A stretch of 64,000 nt of DNA from Ornithinibacillus halophilus (lineage in GTDB: Bacteria; Bacillota; Bacilli; Bacillales; Amphibacillaceae): NCBI RefSeq assembly GCF_900129485.1, contig NZ_FQVW01000001.1, positions 248,001-312,000 of the forward strand. Direction: 5' to 3'. The stretch's first letter is position 1. Every line of letters begins with the position of its first letter. Positions 16,365 to 26,267 of the stretch are shown here, one piece after another. A program made the position numbers and the translations under genes. Below the pieces are notes generated by a model. That model searched no databases, was not told where the DNA came from, and saw only the letters and a program-made list of their open reading frames with translations.

Positions 16365-17243
16365 ATGGACATTCGAACCATTCAGGCATTCTTATTAGCA
16401 GCAGAACATGAAAATTTTCGAGTAGTTGCTGAAAAACTGTATGTAACGCAACCTGCTATATCGACTAAAATTAAGCTTTTAGAAAAAGAATTAGGGGACA
16501 AATTATTTATTAAAGAAGGAAGAAATGTAGTATTAACGGAGTTTGGACGATTCTTTTACGAAGAAGCAAAAAGTATCCTAACTTAATATGATCAAAGCAT
16601 GAATAGATTAAATAGATTTAAACAGGGTTATCATAAAACATTACGTCTTGCCATCTCACCTATTCTATCTGATACTATACTCCCTGCCATTATAAATAAA
16701 TATATCGAAGAAAATCCTCGAGTTGAACTTACAATTCATGTCATGGAATCCACTGAAATTTCCTCAAAAATTGAAAGTGGTGAAGTAGATATTGGGCTAT
16801 CTTGTATTCCTGGTAGTTCGTGGGTTAAGTCTATTCAGTTCCATGAAGAAGATGTTCCTTTAATTATGCTTCATGACGGCTATGATAGTGAATCAGGGCC
16901 ATATTTAGATGCTATTGAAATATTAAGCAATAATATATTATTTACTGACAACCATCCTGAATATTGGAAAATGTTAAAGCCAAAATTGTTGGAGTTTATT
17001 CCTTCACTAAAAATGATGAAAATAAATCAATCCTATATTACAAAACGACTTGTTTTAGAAGGCATAGGTGTTAGTTTTCTACCAAGATCAACAATTAGGC
17101 GTGAATTATTAGAAGGTAGACTGATAGAAGTACCATTTGATTATTTCGAACCTGCTACAGCTAGAATGTTTTTTATTTATAAAAATGACCATCTTGTTGA
17201 TCATGATTTTACATCTTTTGTATCGGCATTTCACTTCAGTTAA
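16365..17243 (+). pseudogene. citR: LysR-family regulator (CitR-like) with an in-frame premature stop
   Basis: Codons 1-73 encode an intact winged helix-turn-helix typical of LysR regulators (MDIRTIQAFLLAAEHENF, VTQPAISTKIKLLEKELG). Then comes TAA at 16584-16586. The same frame continues without another stop as YDQSMNRLNRFKQGYHKTLR and on through a full substrate-binding domain to 17243. Removing the TAA gives about 292 residues, the normal LysR length, and the join lies in the expected linker helix. So one nonsense codon, not a frameshift, splits the gene. An ATG at 16599 could restart translation, but no ribosome site precedes it. In B. subtilis CitR represses the adjacent citA. A sequencing error is possible. 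Confidence 0.8.
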
Positions 17244-17279
17244 ACCTAGTTTCTAGGACAACTTACACTTTCATTTTCC

Positions 17280-17340
17280 CAAATAAAACAGACAGTTTGC
17301 CCTCTCATATGTAATTTCAATAAAGGGGCTAACTGTCTGT
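17280..17340 (-). terminator. Rho-independent terminator of the Rieske oxidoreductase gene
   Basis: ACAGACAGTTTGCCC (17288-17302) pairs with GGGCTAACTGTCTGT (17326-17340) with one mismatch and a 23-base loop. On the minus strand the stem is followed by TTTTATTT. Confidence 0.7.
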
Positions 17341-17399
17341 TAAATGCTATTCATTCATCTACAGTCAGTGTAAAAAGATGAAAATGAATAAAGTCGGAT

Positions 17400-18926
17400 T
17401 TATTTTGATAAATCAATCTGCTTCAATGGTTTTTTTGCTGGTCCTTCGATCACTTCGCCTTTATATGAGAAGCGTGAACCATGGCAAGGACAATCCCATG
17501 TTCGATCGCCTGAATTCCATTCAACTTCACACCCCATGTGTGTACACGTTGTATCTAGTGCATACATATTTTCATCTTGATCTTTATATACTCCAGCCCT
17601 TTTACCATTAATCTTCGTAATGATTGCATCATCCGTTGATAATCCTTGAATTGTATCATTCGTAATTTCTAATTTTCCTTTAATCATATGCTTTGCCACA
17701 TCAGCATTGATAGTTGCAAATTTCTTAATTTGGGGATCAGCGTGGAAGCGAGATGGTGTATATAACTCTTCAAATTCATTTTTTCCATGCACAATTTTAT
17801 CTGAGAAAATTTTTGCTGCAATTGTTCCATTTGTCATTCCCCATTTATTAAATCCAGTAGCTACGAAAACGGAATCCTCACCTTCCTTAATCGATCCGAT
17901 ATAAGGAACTTTATCCAATGTAGTTAAATCCTGTGCAGACCATCGATATTGGAATTCTGAAATACCGAACTGTTCTTCTCCAAATTGCTGTAGTGCTTCG
18001 TAATGCTTAATTGTTGTCTCACCCTGTCCAGTTTTATGATTTTCCCCACCAATTAACCATAACTCTTGTCCATCTACTTTAGTAGAGCGAACAGACCTGG
18101 TTGGAGATTCAGCATTAATGTACATTCCTCCAGGATACTTTTGATCAGATTTTACTGCAATTACATAGGACCGTTCTGGATACATTCTAGCAAAATAAAA
18201 ACTTTGCTTATCGTAGAAAGGGAAATGAGAAGCTACAATTACATGATTACATAGTAAACGGTGACCCTCTTTTGTTATAATGGCCGGGTGTTTATTATAC
18301 TCCACATCAATGGCGACTGTATGTTCAAAAAATTGTACCCCATTATTTTCACATTCCTTAATAAGTCTATGTAAATATTTTAACGGGTGAAATTGGGCTT
18401 GTTCCTTCATTACTAAAGCTCGCTTGACTGGAATATCTAATGGAATCTCATCGGTTAAGTCCCCATTAATACCTAGTTCATCATATGCTTTTTTCTCTGT
18501 TTCTAGTTTTGATATGTAGTCATCCGAATTGGTATAAATATAAGCGTCTTCAACTTGATAATTACAGTCAATATTTAGATCTCGTATGGTAGTTTCAATT
18601 AATTTTTTTGCTTCCATTGCTGCTTGATAATATTGTAAAGCCATGTTTTTTCCGAAATGTTGAATTAATTCGTCGTATATTATTCCGTGCTGTGCCGTTA
18701 TTTTAGCTGTTGTATGGCCAGTAGTTCCATTTACCAAAGTACTAGCATCAATTACAGTCACTTTTACACCCTGTTTTGATAACAAGTAGGCTGCTGTTAA
18801 TCCAACAATTCCTCCTCCAACAATACCTACTTCTGTTTGTTTTTTCTCTTCTAGCTTAGGGTAACTAGGAATATCTGTAGAATCTAACCAATACGATTCA
18901 GGAAATTGGGGCATTTTCTCACTCAA
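17400..18926 (-). CDS. yhfW: FAD-dependent oxidoreductase with C-terminal Rieske [2Fe-2S] domain (YhfW-like)
   Basis: The 508-residue protein joins a DAO-type flavoprotein to a Rieske domain. The N-terminal dinucleotide fold is GIVGGGIVGLTAAYLLSKQG, near residue 34. The Rieske cluster ligands are in TCTHMGCEVEWN and DCPCHGSRFSY near residues 460-485 (CxH and CxxH). It lacks a signal peptide and membrane spans, so it is probably cytosolic. The substrate is unknown. A GTG at 18935 overlaps the ribosome site itself, so the TTG at 18926, 7 to 8 bases after AGGAG, is taken as the start. Confidence 0.82.
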   Translation of the reverse strand: MSEKMPQFPESYWLDSTDIPSYPKLEEKKQTEVGIVGGGIVGLTAAYLLSKQGVKVTVIDASTLVNGTTGHTTAKITAQHGIIYDELIQHFGKNMALQYYQAAMEAKKLIETTIRDLNIDCNYQVEDAYIYTNSDDYISKLETEKKAYDELGINGDLTDEIPLDIPVKRALVMKEQAQFHPLKYLHRLIKECENNGVQFFEHTVAIDVEYNKHPAIITKEGHRLLCNHVIVASHFPFYDKQSFYFARMYPERSYVIAVKSDQKYPGGMYINAESPTRSVRSTKVDGQELWLIGGENHKTGQGETTIKHYEALQQFGEEQFGISEFQYRWSAQDLTTLDKVPYIGSIKEGEDSVFVATGFNKWGMTNGTIAAKIFSDKIVHGKNEFEELYTPSRFHADPQIKKFATINADVAKHMIKGKLEITNDTIQGLSTDDAIITKINGKRAGVYKDQDENMYALDTTCTHMGCEVEWNSGDRTWDCPCHGSRFSYKGEVIEGPAKKPLKQIDLSK

Positions 18927-19039
18927 ATAAATCACTCCTATTCATTTTATCCTAGTATTATTTTTTACTATTTTTTAGATAATATTATACTTGGCGATCA
19001 TCGTAAGAAAGAGGTTCGGTTAATTAAAAACTCAATTAA

Positions 19040-19103
19040 TTCATAAATAAAAATCTGAACGAATTCGAAACCTATAGAGATAACGAATGGTTCAGATTTT
19101 TAT
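19040..19103 (-). terminator. Rho-independent terminator of the nar operon
   Basis: AAAATCTGAAC (19050-19060) pairs with GTTCAGATTTT (19090-19100), and inner bases extend the stem. On the minus strand the run GATTTTTATTTAT follows. It lies 15 bases beyond the narI stop. Confidence 0.75.
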
Positions 19104-19114
19104 TGTACCTATTC

Positions 19115-19810
19115 TTATAAACCTTGTCTTTTATAGTTAGAACGAGATCGATATTGCTGAGGAGCTCGTGCTGGATACCTGATTGGAAAACTAAATATGT
19201 GCACCAACTTTGTAAATGGGATTGATGCAAACAGAGCAAAAGCTGAAATGACATGAACTTTAAATAATAATGGTACACTTTGCATAAGGTCATATCTAGG
19301 TTGTAGAATAAATATGCTACGGAACCACGGACCGATTGTTTGACGGTATTCATACTCTACTACAGTTGTGTTATAGATAAGCGTCATATAGGTTCCTGTT
19401 CCAGCTACAAATAACAACGCTAACACAGTAAAAAAATCAGCAAATCCCGCTTTAATACGTACAGGGTCAATAGTCATTTTTCGAATTAATAAAATGACTA
19501 ACCCTGCAACTACCATTAAACCGGCTAATCCCCCACCATAGATAGCACCAAAATGATACAAATGATCCGAAATACCTAGAGACTGATAAAATTCCATTGG
19601 AACTACCATCCCCATGAGGTGCCCAATGAAAGCAAACACGATTCCCCAGTGAAATAAAGGGGAGCCAATTCGAAGCCATTTTTTCTCAAAAAACTCTGTA
19701 GACGGAGCTGCCCATGTTAATTGCCTAAAAACGTAACGATAAAGAAGACCTACTATCATAATTGTTCCTGTTAAATACGGGAATATGACCCACCAAAATA
19801 TATCGGCCAT
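19115..19810 (-). CDS. narI: Respiratory nitrate reductase gamma subunit (membrane cytochrome b)
   Basis: NarI anchors the nitrate reductase to the membrane and passes electrons from quinol through two b-hemes to NarH. The 231-residue protein has five hydrophobic helices. Candidate haem-ligand histidines lie in SPLFHWGIVFAFIGHLMG (near residue 58) and LLFKVHVISAFALFASIPFT (near residue 185). An upstream in-frame GTG falls too near the ribosome site, so ATG 19810, 5 bases after GGAGGGG, is used. It is the last gene of the seven-gene operon that ends at the 19040-19103 terminator. Confidence 0.92.
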   Translation of the reverse strand: MADIFWWVIFPYLTGTIMIVGLLYRYVFRQLTWAAPSTEFFEKKWLRIGSPLFHWGIVFAFIGHLMGMVVPMEFYQSLGISDHLYHFGAIYGGGLAGLMVVAGLVILLIRKMTIDPVRIKAGFADFFTVLALLFVAGTGTYMTLIYNTTVVEYEYRQTIGPWFRSIFILQPRYDLMQSVPLLFKVHVISAFALFASIPFTKLVHIFSFPIRYPARAPQQYRSRSNYKRQGL

Positions 19811-19846
19811 AAACACCCCTCCTCTTGATTTTAATTGGATACCATA

Positions 19847-20449
19847 CTACTGATACATAATCGGGTATGGTAATTCTTCTAAGTCAGCTTCTTCTCGGTT
19901 GTTCTCCAATTGTTCAACTTCTGATTTTGTAGGATTTGGAAGTACATGATCCAACAATAGTTTCAGAATCCCAATATAAGGGTTTCCTAGGTCTAAGTTT
20001 GACACGATACGTTTCATGGCAACCCCTAGACGTTTTTCGAGTCGTTCTTTATCTTCAGTTGGAGGAGCAACTGCTAGGAACTCTAGTAACAACGGGATAT
20101 AATCAACTAATTCTTTATCTTCCCTTTCATATCCCGCTTGCTTAATGATATTTTGTAACCGGATCAATGCTGCTCCTCTTTTTGTACTATCACCTAATTC
20201 GTGTGCAGTTAAATACAATCCTGTCTTTGCTCTTAAATCAAATGTACTAACATATAATTCTTGTATCTCTTGTTGGTTGAGGACGCTGAATGAAAGAAAT
20301 GCATTCTTCCATTCAGCCTTAATTTTTTGTGATTCTAGTGATTCTTCAACTAACTGATTTAATTCCTTCAAATTCTTTTTAAAATCTTCGGAAGGGTAAC
20401 TTAAAATGCGTGAAGCACCTATTAATAGAATCCGCTTATCTTGCTTCAT
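19847..20449 (-). CDS. narJ: Nitrate reductase molybdenum cofactor assembly chaperone (delta subunit)
   Basis: NarJ is a cytosolic TorD-family chaperone that holds apo-NarG until the molybdenum cofactor and iron-sulphur clusters are inserted. The 200-residue helical protein has the expected size and the family segments SRILSYPSEDFKKN and DYIPLLLEFLAVAP. Its start overlaps the narH stop by 14 bases, so the two are translationally coupled, and narI follows 36 bases later. Confidence 0.9.
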   Translation of the reverse strand: MKQDKRILLIGASRILSYPSEDFKKNLKELNQLVEESLESQKIKAEWKNAFLSFSVLNQQEIQELYVSTFDLRAKTGLYLTAHELGDSTKRGAALIRLQNIIKQAGYEREDKELVDYIPLLLEFLAVAPPTEDKERLEKRLGVAMKRIVSNLDLGNPYIGILKLLLDHVLPNPTKSEVEQLENNREEADLEELPYPIMYQ

Positions 20450-21953
20450 AGTTTTCTCTCGCTTTCATATAAGCAAATGTTGGATTTACTCCTTCTGGTG
20501 GAGCAATGTCTTCTAAACTACACGCACCACGTTTATAGTGTAAGTCATCGTCCATCTCTCTTCTGCCTGTTGGAATTACATAACGCTCATCATATTTTGC
20601 TACTCCTAATAAGCGAGCCATTTCTTCAATCTCTTCAGGAGTGGTATTTGCTTGTTTCACTAATTCGCTTTGTTTAAACTCATCCACCCCACCAACAGTC
20701 TTTCCACGCATATACACTCTCATCGCTGAGAGCTTTAACAGCACTTTACGAACAAGTTCTTTATCATCAGCTGCAAGAATAGAAGCAAGATATTCTACTG
20801 GGATTCTCATTTGATCCACCGCTGGAATATAACCATCTGTATCAAGCTCGTCCTCATTTGTAATATGGTTCATTATTGGACTTAATGGTGGAACATACCA
20901 AACCATTGGCATTGTTCGATACTCAGGGTGTAATGGTAACGCAATCTTCCATTTCATTGCCATCTTATATACCGGTGATTCTTTTGCTGCTTCCAACCAT
21001 GCATTATTAATCCCAGCTTCTTTCGCTTTTTCTTGAACCTCGGGATCAAATGGGTCAAGGAAACAAGATAATTGGGCTTCATACAAATCTTGTGGATCTT
21101 CAACAGAAGCTGCTTCCTTTACCTTGTCAGCATCATATAAAACAACGCCAATATAGCGAATTCTTCCTACACATGTTTCAGAGCAAATTGTAGGAAGACC
21201 AGCTTCTGTACGTGGATAACAAAAGTTACACTTTTCTGCTTTATGTGTGTTCCAGTTATAATAAACCTTATGATATGGGCACCCATTTTGACAAAAACGC
21301 CATCCACGACAAGCATCATGATCAACTAACACAATTCCATCCTCATCACGCTTATACAATGCCCCTGTAGGACATGATGCTACGCACGACGGGTTTAAAC
21401 AGTGTTCACAAATTCTTGGTAAGTACATCATAAATGTTTTTTCATATTCCATTTTGATGTGCTCTTGCATTTTCTCAACATTTGGATCCAATGGGACAAC
21501 ATCACTACCACCTGCTAAGTCATCATCCCAGTTAGAACCCCATTCCGGTTTATCGATATATTTACCAGTTATCTCTGATTTTGGTCGTGCAACTGGTAAG
21601 TTTTCACTTTTTGGACTATGAATTAAATTTTCATATTCATACGTCCAAGGCTCATAAAAATCTTCCATTTCAGCCATATTTGGGTTGTAAAAAATATTTG
21701 CTAGTTTAGAGATTGGTCCACCAGCACGTAAGGTTAGTTTTCCATTTTTTAATGTCCAACCACCTTTATAACGCTCTGTGTCTTCCCATCTCTTAGGATA
21801 ACCAGGGCCTGGACGTGTTTCCACATTGTTAAACCACATATATTCTGTACCAGGCCTGTTCGTCCAAGTATTTTTACATGTAACAGAGCACGTATGACAC
21901 CCAATACACTTATCCAGATGCATAACCATTGCTACTTGTGCCTTAATTCTCAA
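20436..21953 (-). CDS. narH: Respiratory nitrate reductase beta subunit (iron-sulphur)
   Basis: NarH carries electrons from NarI to NarG through four clusters. The 505-residue protein shows the ferredoxin-like Cys groups MHLDKCIGCHTCSVTCKN, ICEHCLNPSCVASCP, CRGWRFCQNGCP (the tryptophan marks the [3Fe-4S] cluster) and KCNFCYPR. TTG 21953 is preferred over TTG 21962. AAGGAGG directly abuts the latter but is 9 bases from the former, and the resulting N-terminus RIKAQVAMVM aligns with the known NarH start. It overlaps the end of narG by 11 bases. Confidence 0.93.
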   Translation of the reverse strand: MRIKAQVAMVMHLDKCIGCHTCSVTCKNTWTNRPGTEYMWFNNVETRPGPGYPKRWEDTERYKGGWTLKNGKLTLRAGGPISKLANIFYNPNMAEMEDFYEPWTYEYENLIHSPKSENLPVARPKSEITGKYIDKPEWGSNWDDDLAGGSDVVPLDPNVEKMQEHIKMEYEKTFMMYLPRICEHCLNPSCVASCPTGALYKRDEDGIVLVDHDACRGWRFCQNGCPYHKVYYNWNTHKAEKCNFCYPRTEAGLPTICSETCVGRIRYIGVVLYDADKVKEAASVEDPQDLYEAQLSCFLDPFDPEVQEKAKEAGINNAWLEAAKESPVYKMAMKWKIALPLHPEYRTMPMVWYVPPLSPIMNHITNEDELDTDGYIPAVDQMRIPVEYLASILAADDKELVRKVLLKLSAMRVYMRGKTVGGVDEFKQSELVKQANTTPEEIEEMARLLGVAKYDERYVIPTGRREMDDDLHYKRGACSLEDIAPPEGVNPTFAYMKARENYEAR

Positions 21954-24900
21954 GCCAATCAACCTCCTTCAGCTTTCTGACAATCGCCATCGTATCTCGC
22001 TGATGACCAGTTGGCCCATAATAATTAAATCCATAACTTAACTGTGAATAGCCACCAATCATATGGGTTGGCTTTAACGTAATTCGTGTCACACTGTTAT
22101 GTGTACCTCCACGCTGTTTATTAATGGCAGTTCCTGGAACCCCCATGGTTCGATCTTGGGCGTGGTACATATAAATCATTCCCCTTGGTATTCGATAAGT
22201 TATCACGGCTCTAGCAGCAATAACACCATTTCGGTTGTAAATTTCAATGAAATCATTGTCTGCAATCCCAATGGACTTAGCATCATCTTCGTTCATCCAA
22301 ACCACTTGCCAACCTCTAAATAGTTGAACCATAGGTGATGCTTCTGTAAACATCGTGTGAATCCCCCATTTTTGGTGTGGGGTTAAATATCGAACGGTTA
22401 ATGATTGACCATTATCTTTTACACCCTTTTCATGCTTCATAAATGGACCTTTTGTAAGTGGTGGTAAATATAATGGTAAACCTTCACCAAAATCTAACAT
22501 CATTTCGTGATCAAGATAAAAGCTTTGTCTACCAGTTAGAGTTCTCCAAGGGATGTTATATTCGGTGTTCACTGTAAATGGTGAGTATTTTCTACCATCC
22601 TTTTCCATGCCACTCCACATTGGGGTAGAAATAGATGTTTTTGGTTGAACAGAAAGAGATTGTAATGTGAAATCTTCTTCTTCACGGTTTATTGCAATTT
22701 CAGTTAATTTTTGACCGGTTTTAGCCTCCATGGATTTCCAGCCCTCGACAGCCCGTTTTCCATTTGTTGCACCCGACATTAACAAAATAGCATTAATAGC
22801 CTTTCTATCCGTTAAGAGATCTGGATTTCCTTTTCCAATTCCTTCTCTTTTCGATACTCCCAGTCTATCCTTAAGTTCGTTGAAGACCTTATCTCCAGGT
22901 AAACTAACCCCTTTTCCACCATAGCCTTTTTTCATATTTGGCCCGATTGTCGTCATTTTTTGGTAAACATTTGGATAATCACGTGGAATTACTTGTAAAC
23001 TAGGCATCGTTTTTCCAGGAATCGGTTCAACTTCACCCTCACGCCAATCTTTAATTTTTCCATGTACTTGTGCAATTTCTCCGGGAGAATCATGTCCTAA
23101 AGGTCGCATAAGTAATTCTTCTGTTGCTGGCAGATGTTCTTCTGCTAGTTCCGAAAATACCTTTGCAATTTCTCTGAAACAATCCCAATCACTTTTCGCT
23201 TCCCAAGGTGGGGAAATTGCTGCATTAAACGGATGAATAAACGGATGCATGTCCGTACTACTGATATCAAACTTCTCATACCATGTTGCAGTCGGAAGGA
23301 CAATATCAGAAAATAATCCGGAACTAGTCATCCGAAAATCAATACTGACAAATAAATCAGTTTTTCCTTCAGGTGGCACTTCAGAAACATTTACAGTTTC
23401 AGGTTGCCAAGAATCTTCTATATTGGTCATCACTTGATTTTCTCCACCAATTAAATGCTTTGCAAAATATTCATGGCCTTTCCCACTATCACCTAGTAAA
23501 TTCGAACGCCAATTAAAGAATACTCTTGGGAAGTTTCTAGGGTCATCAGGATTTTCAATCGACCATTCAATTTCACCAGATTTAATTTGATCGACAACAT
23601 AATCGATAACTTCTTTTTCCGTTTTAGCACCTTTTTCCTTTGCATCTTTTACGATATCAATCGAATTCTGTGAGAATTGTGGAAAAGATGGTAACCACCC
23701 TAAACGAGCTGAAAGCGCATTCACATCAGCCGGGTGCATATGATTATATTTCCCGTTCCAGGCTGACTTTTGTTGGTTACTCTCTGTCTCATAACGGAAT
23801 TGTTCTGTTGCAAAGTAGAAAAAGGACGTACCATTTTGTAATCTTGGAATATTACCCCAGTCTGAAGCAAATGATACTAAGTTCCATCCCTCTACTGGTC
23901 GAACCTTTTCTTGACCAACATAGTGTGCCCAACCACCACCATTTACACCTTGTGAACCTGTTAATAATATTAGATTAAGGATGGAGCGGTAAATTTGGTC
24001 ACTATGATACCAGTGATTCGTTCCACCACCCATTGCAATCATTGATTTACCTTTTGTTCGTGCAGCATTATCTGCAAATTCTTTGGCAATTTTTATGACG
24101 TGGTTACGATTTACCCCTGTAATACTTTCCTGCCATGCAGGAGTATACGGTTTGTCGTCATTGTAATCTTCTGGGTAATCACCTGGTAACTGACGATTAA
24201 CTCCAACATGAGCCATCATTAAATCATACACAGTTGTAACCTTTAGTACATTGCCAACTTGATCTTTAATTTGTTTAACTGGTACTCCCCTTGAAACAGC
24301 TCCACCTTCTTCTTCTGCAAAATAAGGGAATGTCACTTGGATTACTTCATCCGAGGCATCAATAAAACTTAGCTTAGGAGCAATCGTTGATCCATCTTCT
24401 TTCTCTAATTCTGTATTCCATTTATTACTATCATCCCAACGATATCCTAAACTTCCATTCGGGATTTCTATTTGGTTTGTATTTTCATCCCAAACAGCTG
24501 TTTTCCATTCGCCAAGGTTATGCTGATCATTTACGTCAGATGCACGAAGAAAACGATCTGTCCGATACTCGTCTCCATGTTCACGGATGATGACAAGGAA
24601 TGGTAGATCGGTAAATCGTTTTACATAATCTGTGAAATAAGGAATCTGTTGTTTTACATAAAATTCCGTTAGAATTACTTGGGTCATAGCCATTGCTAAG
24701 GCACCATCTGTCCCAGCACGCGCAGGTAGCCAAACATCAGCAAATTTTTCATACTCAGCATAATCTGGACTGACTCCAACTACCTTTGTTCCGTTATATC
24801 TGGCCTCTACCATAAAGTGTGCATCAGGAGTCCTTGTTTGTGGTAAATTCGTACCCCAAATAATAAAGTACTTCGTATTGTACCAATCAGCACTTTCCGG

Positions 24901-25623
24901 TACATCTGTTTGGTCTCCCCAAACCTGTGGTGATGCAGGTGGTAAATCAGCATACCAATCATAGAAACTTAGTAAAGTACCACCTAATAATGATAGGAAG
25001 CGTGCCCCACCTGCATAACTCACCATCGACATCGCTGGAATTGGACTAAAGCCAACCACACGATCTGGTCCATAGTTTTTAATGGTGTATATGATGGAAC
25101 TAGCAATTATCTCACAAATCTCTCTCCAATCAGCTCTTACAAATCCACCTTTTCCTCGTGCTTTAACGATTTGATTTCTTTTTTCAGGATTTTGTTGGAT
25201 GGATTCCCATGCTTGAATTGGATTATTTCCGGCTTCTTTTTCCTTTTTCCAAAGCTCATATAAATCACCACGAACGTATGGGTATTTCACTCTTGCTGGA
25301 CTATATGTATACCAAGAAAAACTCGCTCCACGTGGGCATCCACGGGGTTCATATTCTGGATAATCATCACCGGTAGATGGATAATCGGTTTGTTGAGTTT
25401 CAGAAGTAATAATCCCATCTTTAACATAGATTTTCCAACTACAAGAACCTGTACAATTTACCCCATGTGTCGAACGAACAATTTTATCGTGTGCCCATCT
25501 TCTACGATAGATTTCTTCTGAATGTCTTGGCCTTGGACTTTCTTCCGTCCATCCATCGTTTATGGTATCTCCACGTTTTAAATACCTGAACGATTCTAAC
25601 AATTTATTAGTTTTCTTAGCCAT
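21943..25623 (-). CDS. narG: Respiratory nitrate reductase alpha (catalytic molybdenum) subunit
   Basis: NarG reduces nitrate to nitrite at a molybdo-bis-MGD centre on the cytoplasmic face. The 1226-residue protein has the usual length. The N-terminus shows the FS0 cluster ligands HGVNCTGSCSWKIYV near residue 53, then CPRGASFSWYTYSPARVKYP. Downstream come WGTNLPQTRTPDAHF, GGGTNHWYHSDQIYR and the C-terminal cofactor-binding region near MYMYHAQDRTMGVPG. Its ATG follows the stop of the 90-aa gene with no spacer, and the GGGGG ribosome site lies in that gene's last codons. No nitrate transporter or cofactor biosynthesis gene lies in the window. Confidence 0.95.
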   Translation of the reverse strand: MAKKTNKLLESFRYLKRGDTINDGWTEESPRPRHSEEIYRRRWAHDKIVRSTHGVNCTGSCSWKIYVKDGIITSETQQTDYPSTGDDYPEYEPRGCPRGASFSWYTYSPARVKYPYVRGDLYELWKKEKEAGNNPIQAWESIQQNPEKRNQIVKARGKGGFVRADWREICEIIASSIIYTIKNYGPDRVVGFSPIPAMSMVSYAGGARFLSLLGGTLLSFYDWYADLPPASPQVWGDQTDVPESADWYNTKYFIIWGTNLPQTRTPDAHFMVEARYNGTKVVGVSPDYAEYEKFADVWLPARAGTDGALAMAMTQVILTEFYVKQQIPYFTDYVKRFTDLPFLVIIREHGDEYRTDRFLRASDVNDQHNLGEWKTAVWDENTNQIEIPNGSLGYRWDDSNKWNTELEKEDGSTIAPKLSFIDASDEVIQVTFPYFAEEEGGAVSRGVPVKQIKDQVGNVLKVTTVYDLMMAHVGVNRQLPGDYPEDYNDDKPYTPAWQESITGVNRNHVIKIAKEFADNAARTKGKSMIAMGGGTNHWYHSDQIYRSILNLILLTGSQGVNGGGWAHYVGQEKVRPVEGWNLVSFASDWGNIPRLQNGTSFFYFATEQFRYETESNQQKSAWNGKYNHMHPADVNALSARLGWLPSFPQFSQNSIDIVKDAKEKGAKTEKEVIDYVVDQIKSGEIEWSIENPDDPRNFPRVFFNWRSNLLGDSGKGHEYFAKHLIGGENQVMTNIEDSWQPETVNVSEVPPEGKTDLFVSIDFRMTSSGLFSDIVLPTATWYEKFDISSTDMHPFIHPFNAAISPPWEAKSDWDCFREIAKVFSELAEEHLPATEELLMRPLGHDSPGEIAQVHGKIKDWREGEVEPIPGKTMPSLQVIPRDYPNVYQKMTTIGPNMKKGYGGKGVSLPGDKVFNELKDRLGVSKREGIGKGNPDLLTDRKAINAILLMSGATNGKRAVEGWKSMEAKTGQKLTEIAINREEEDFTLQSLSVQPKTSISTPMWSGMEKDGRKYSPFTVNTEYNIPWRTLTGRQSFYLDHEMMLDFGEGLPLYLPPLTKGPFMKHEKGVKDNGQSLTVRYLTPHQKWGIHTMFTEASPMVQLFRGWQVVWMNEDDAKSIGIADNDFIEIYNRNGVIAARAVITYRIPRGMIYMYHAQDRTMGVPGTAINKQRGGTHNSVTRITLKPTHMIGGYSQLSYGFNYYGPTGHQRDTMAIVRKLKEVDWLEN

Positions 25624-25896
25624 TTAAATACCCCCTTCATCCATGTTCTCAATTGGATTAAATCTTTCTCCAACTAATTTAAAACTATCATTACCTGCCT
25701 CTAATTCTTCTATGAATATACGCAAGGTAGGGGCATTAGCTGCAACTAATATAAGTCGTTCCAAAGCTTCCAAATCATCAATTTCATAGATGTTTTCTAC
25801 AATACCAGGAGCTATATCGCCGAATCTCATCCTTAAAACATGAATTAAATCTTCACGATCTTGGACAAAATCTGCTTCATCTTCATATAGAAACAA
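25624..25896 (-). CDS. Small acidic protein translationally linked to narG, unknown function
   Basis: This 90-residue, strongly acidic protein starts at TTG 25896 with AAAGGAGG 7 bases upstream. Its TAA abuts the narG ATG, so narG translation is coupled to it. The central part, LRMRFGDIAPGIVENIYEID followed by LEALERLILVAANAPTLRIF, resembles the C-terminal helical motif of DUF4351-type and Rpn-related proteins (RFG...I...LEALERLI). That similarity is from memory and short. It has no membrane span or cysteines. Position suggests a role in nitrate reductase expression or assembly, but no function is known to me. Confidence 0.7.
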   Translation of the reverse strand: MFLYEDEADFVQDREDLIHVLRMRFGDIAPGIVENIYEIDDLEALERLILVAANAPTLRIFIEELEAGNDSFKLVGERFNPIENMDEGGI

Positions 25897-25928
25897 TTGT
25901 TCTCCTCCTTTGTTGACTGTATTCTTAG

Positions 25929-26243
25929 TTACGGAGCCATTCGCTTAAAGTAATCATCGATTAAAACTTGTTTACAAGATTCTCCTGTAGACGTTATAAA
26001 ATCTTTTAGTTCATCACTCACATCTTCTATTTGTTTAAAGAAGAAAAACTGCTCTTTTTTATGTGCAAAATCATCTCCATGTCTTATGATTACTCGTATT
26101 CCATCTTCTTCTCTTATACCAAATACTTGAATGTCATATGAATGGATGTGATATTGATTTTCTAATTCTCTAGTAATAAGTCGATATAATGTAGGTGAAA
26201 TAGATATTAGCGATTGGATTTGTTCATCTTTTTTCTCACCCAT
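25929..26243 (-). CDS. 104-residue protein of unknown function in the nar operon
   Basis: The frame starts at ATG 26243 with GGAGGTGA upstream and lies between the hemerythrin gene and the 90-aa gene, 24 and 32 bases away. The protein is mixed alpha/beta in appearance, charged, with no membrane segment. A segment DIQVFGIREEDGIRVIIRHG looks like two adjacent strands. There is one cysteine, in the C-terminal GESCKQVLIDDYFKRMAP. I do not recognise the family. Tight spacing makes co-transcription with narGHJI very likely. Confidence 0.7.
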   Translation of the reverse strand: MGEKKDEQIQSLISISPTLYRLITRELENQYHIHSYDIQVFGIREEDGIRVIIRHGDDFAHKKEQFFFFKQIEDVSDELKDFITSTGESCKQVLIDDYFKRMAP

Positions 26244-26267
26244 GAACCATCACCTCCAGAGAGAATA

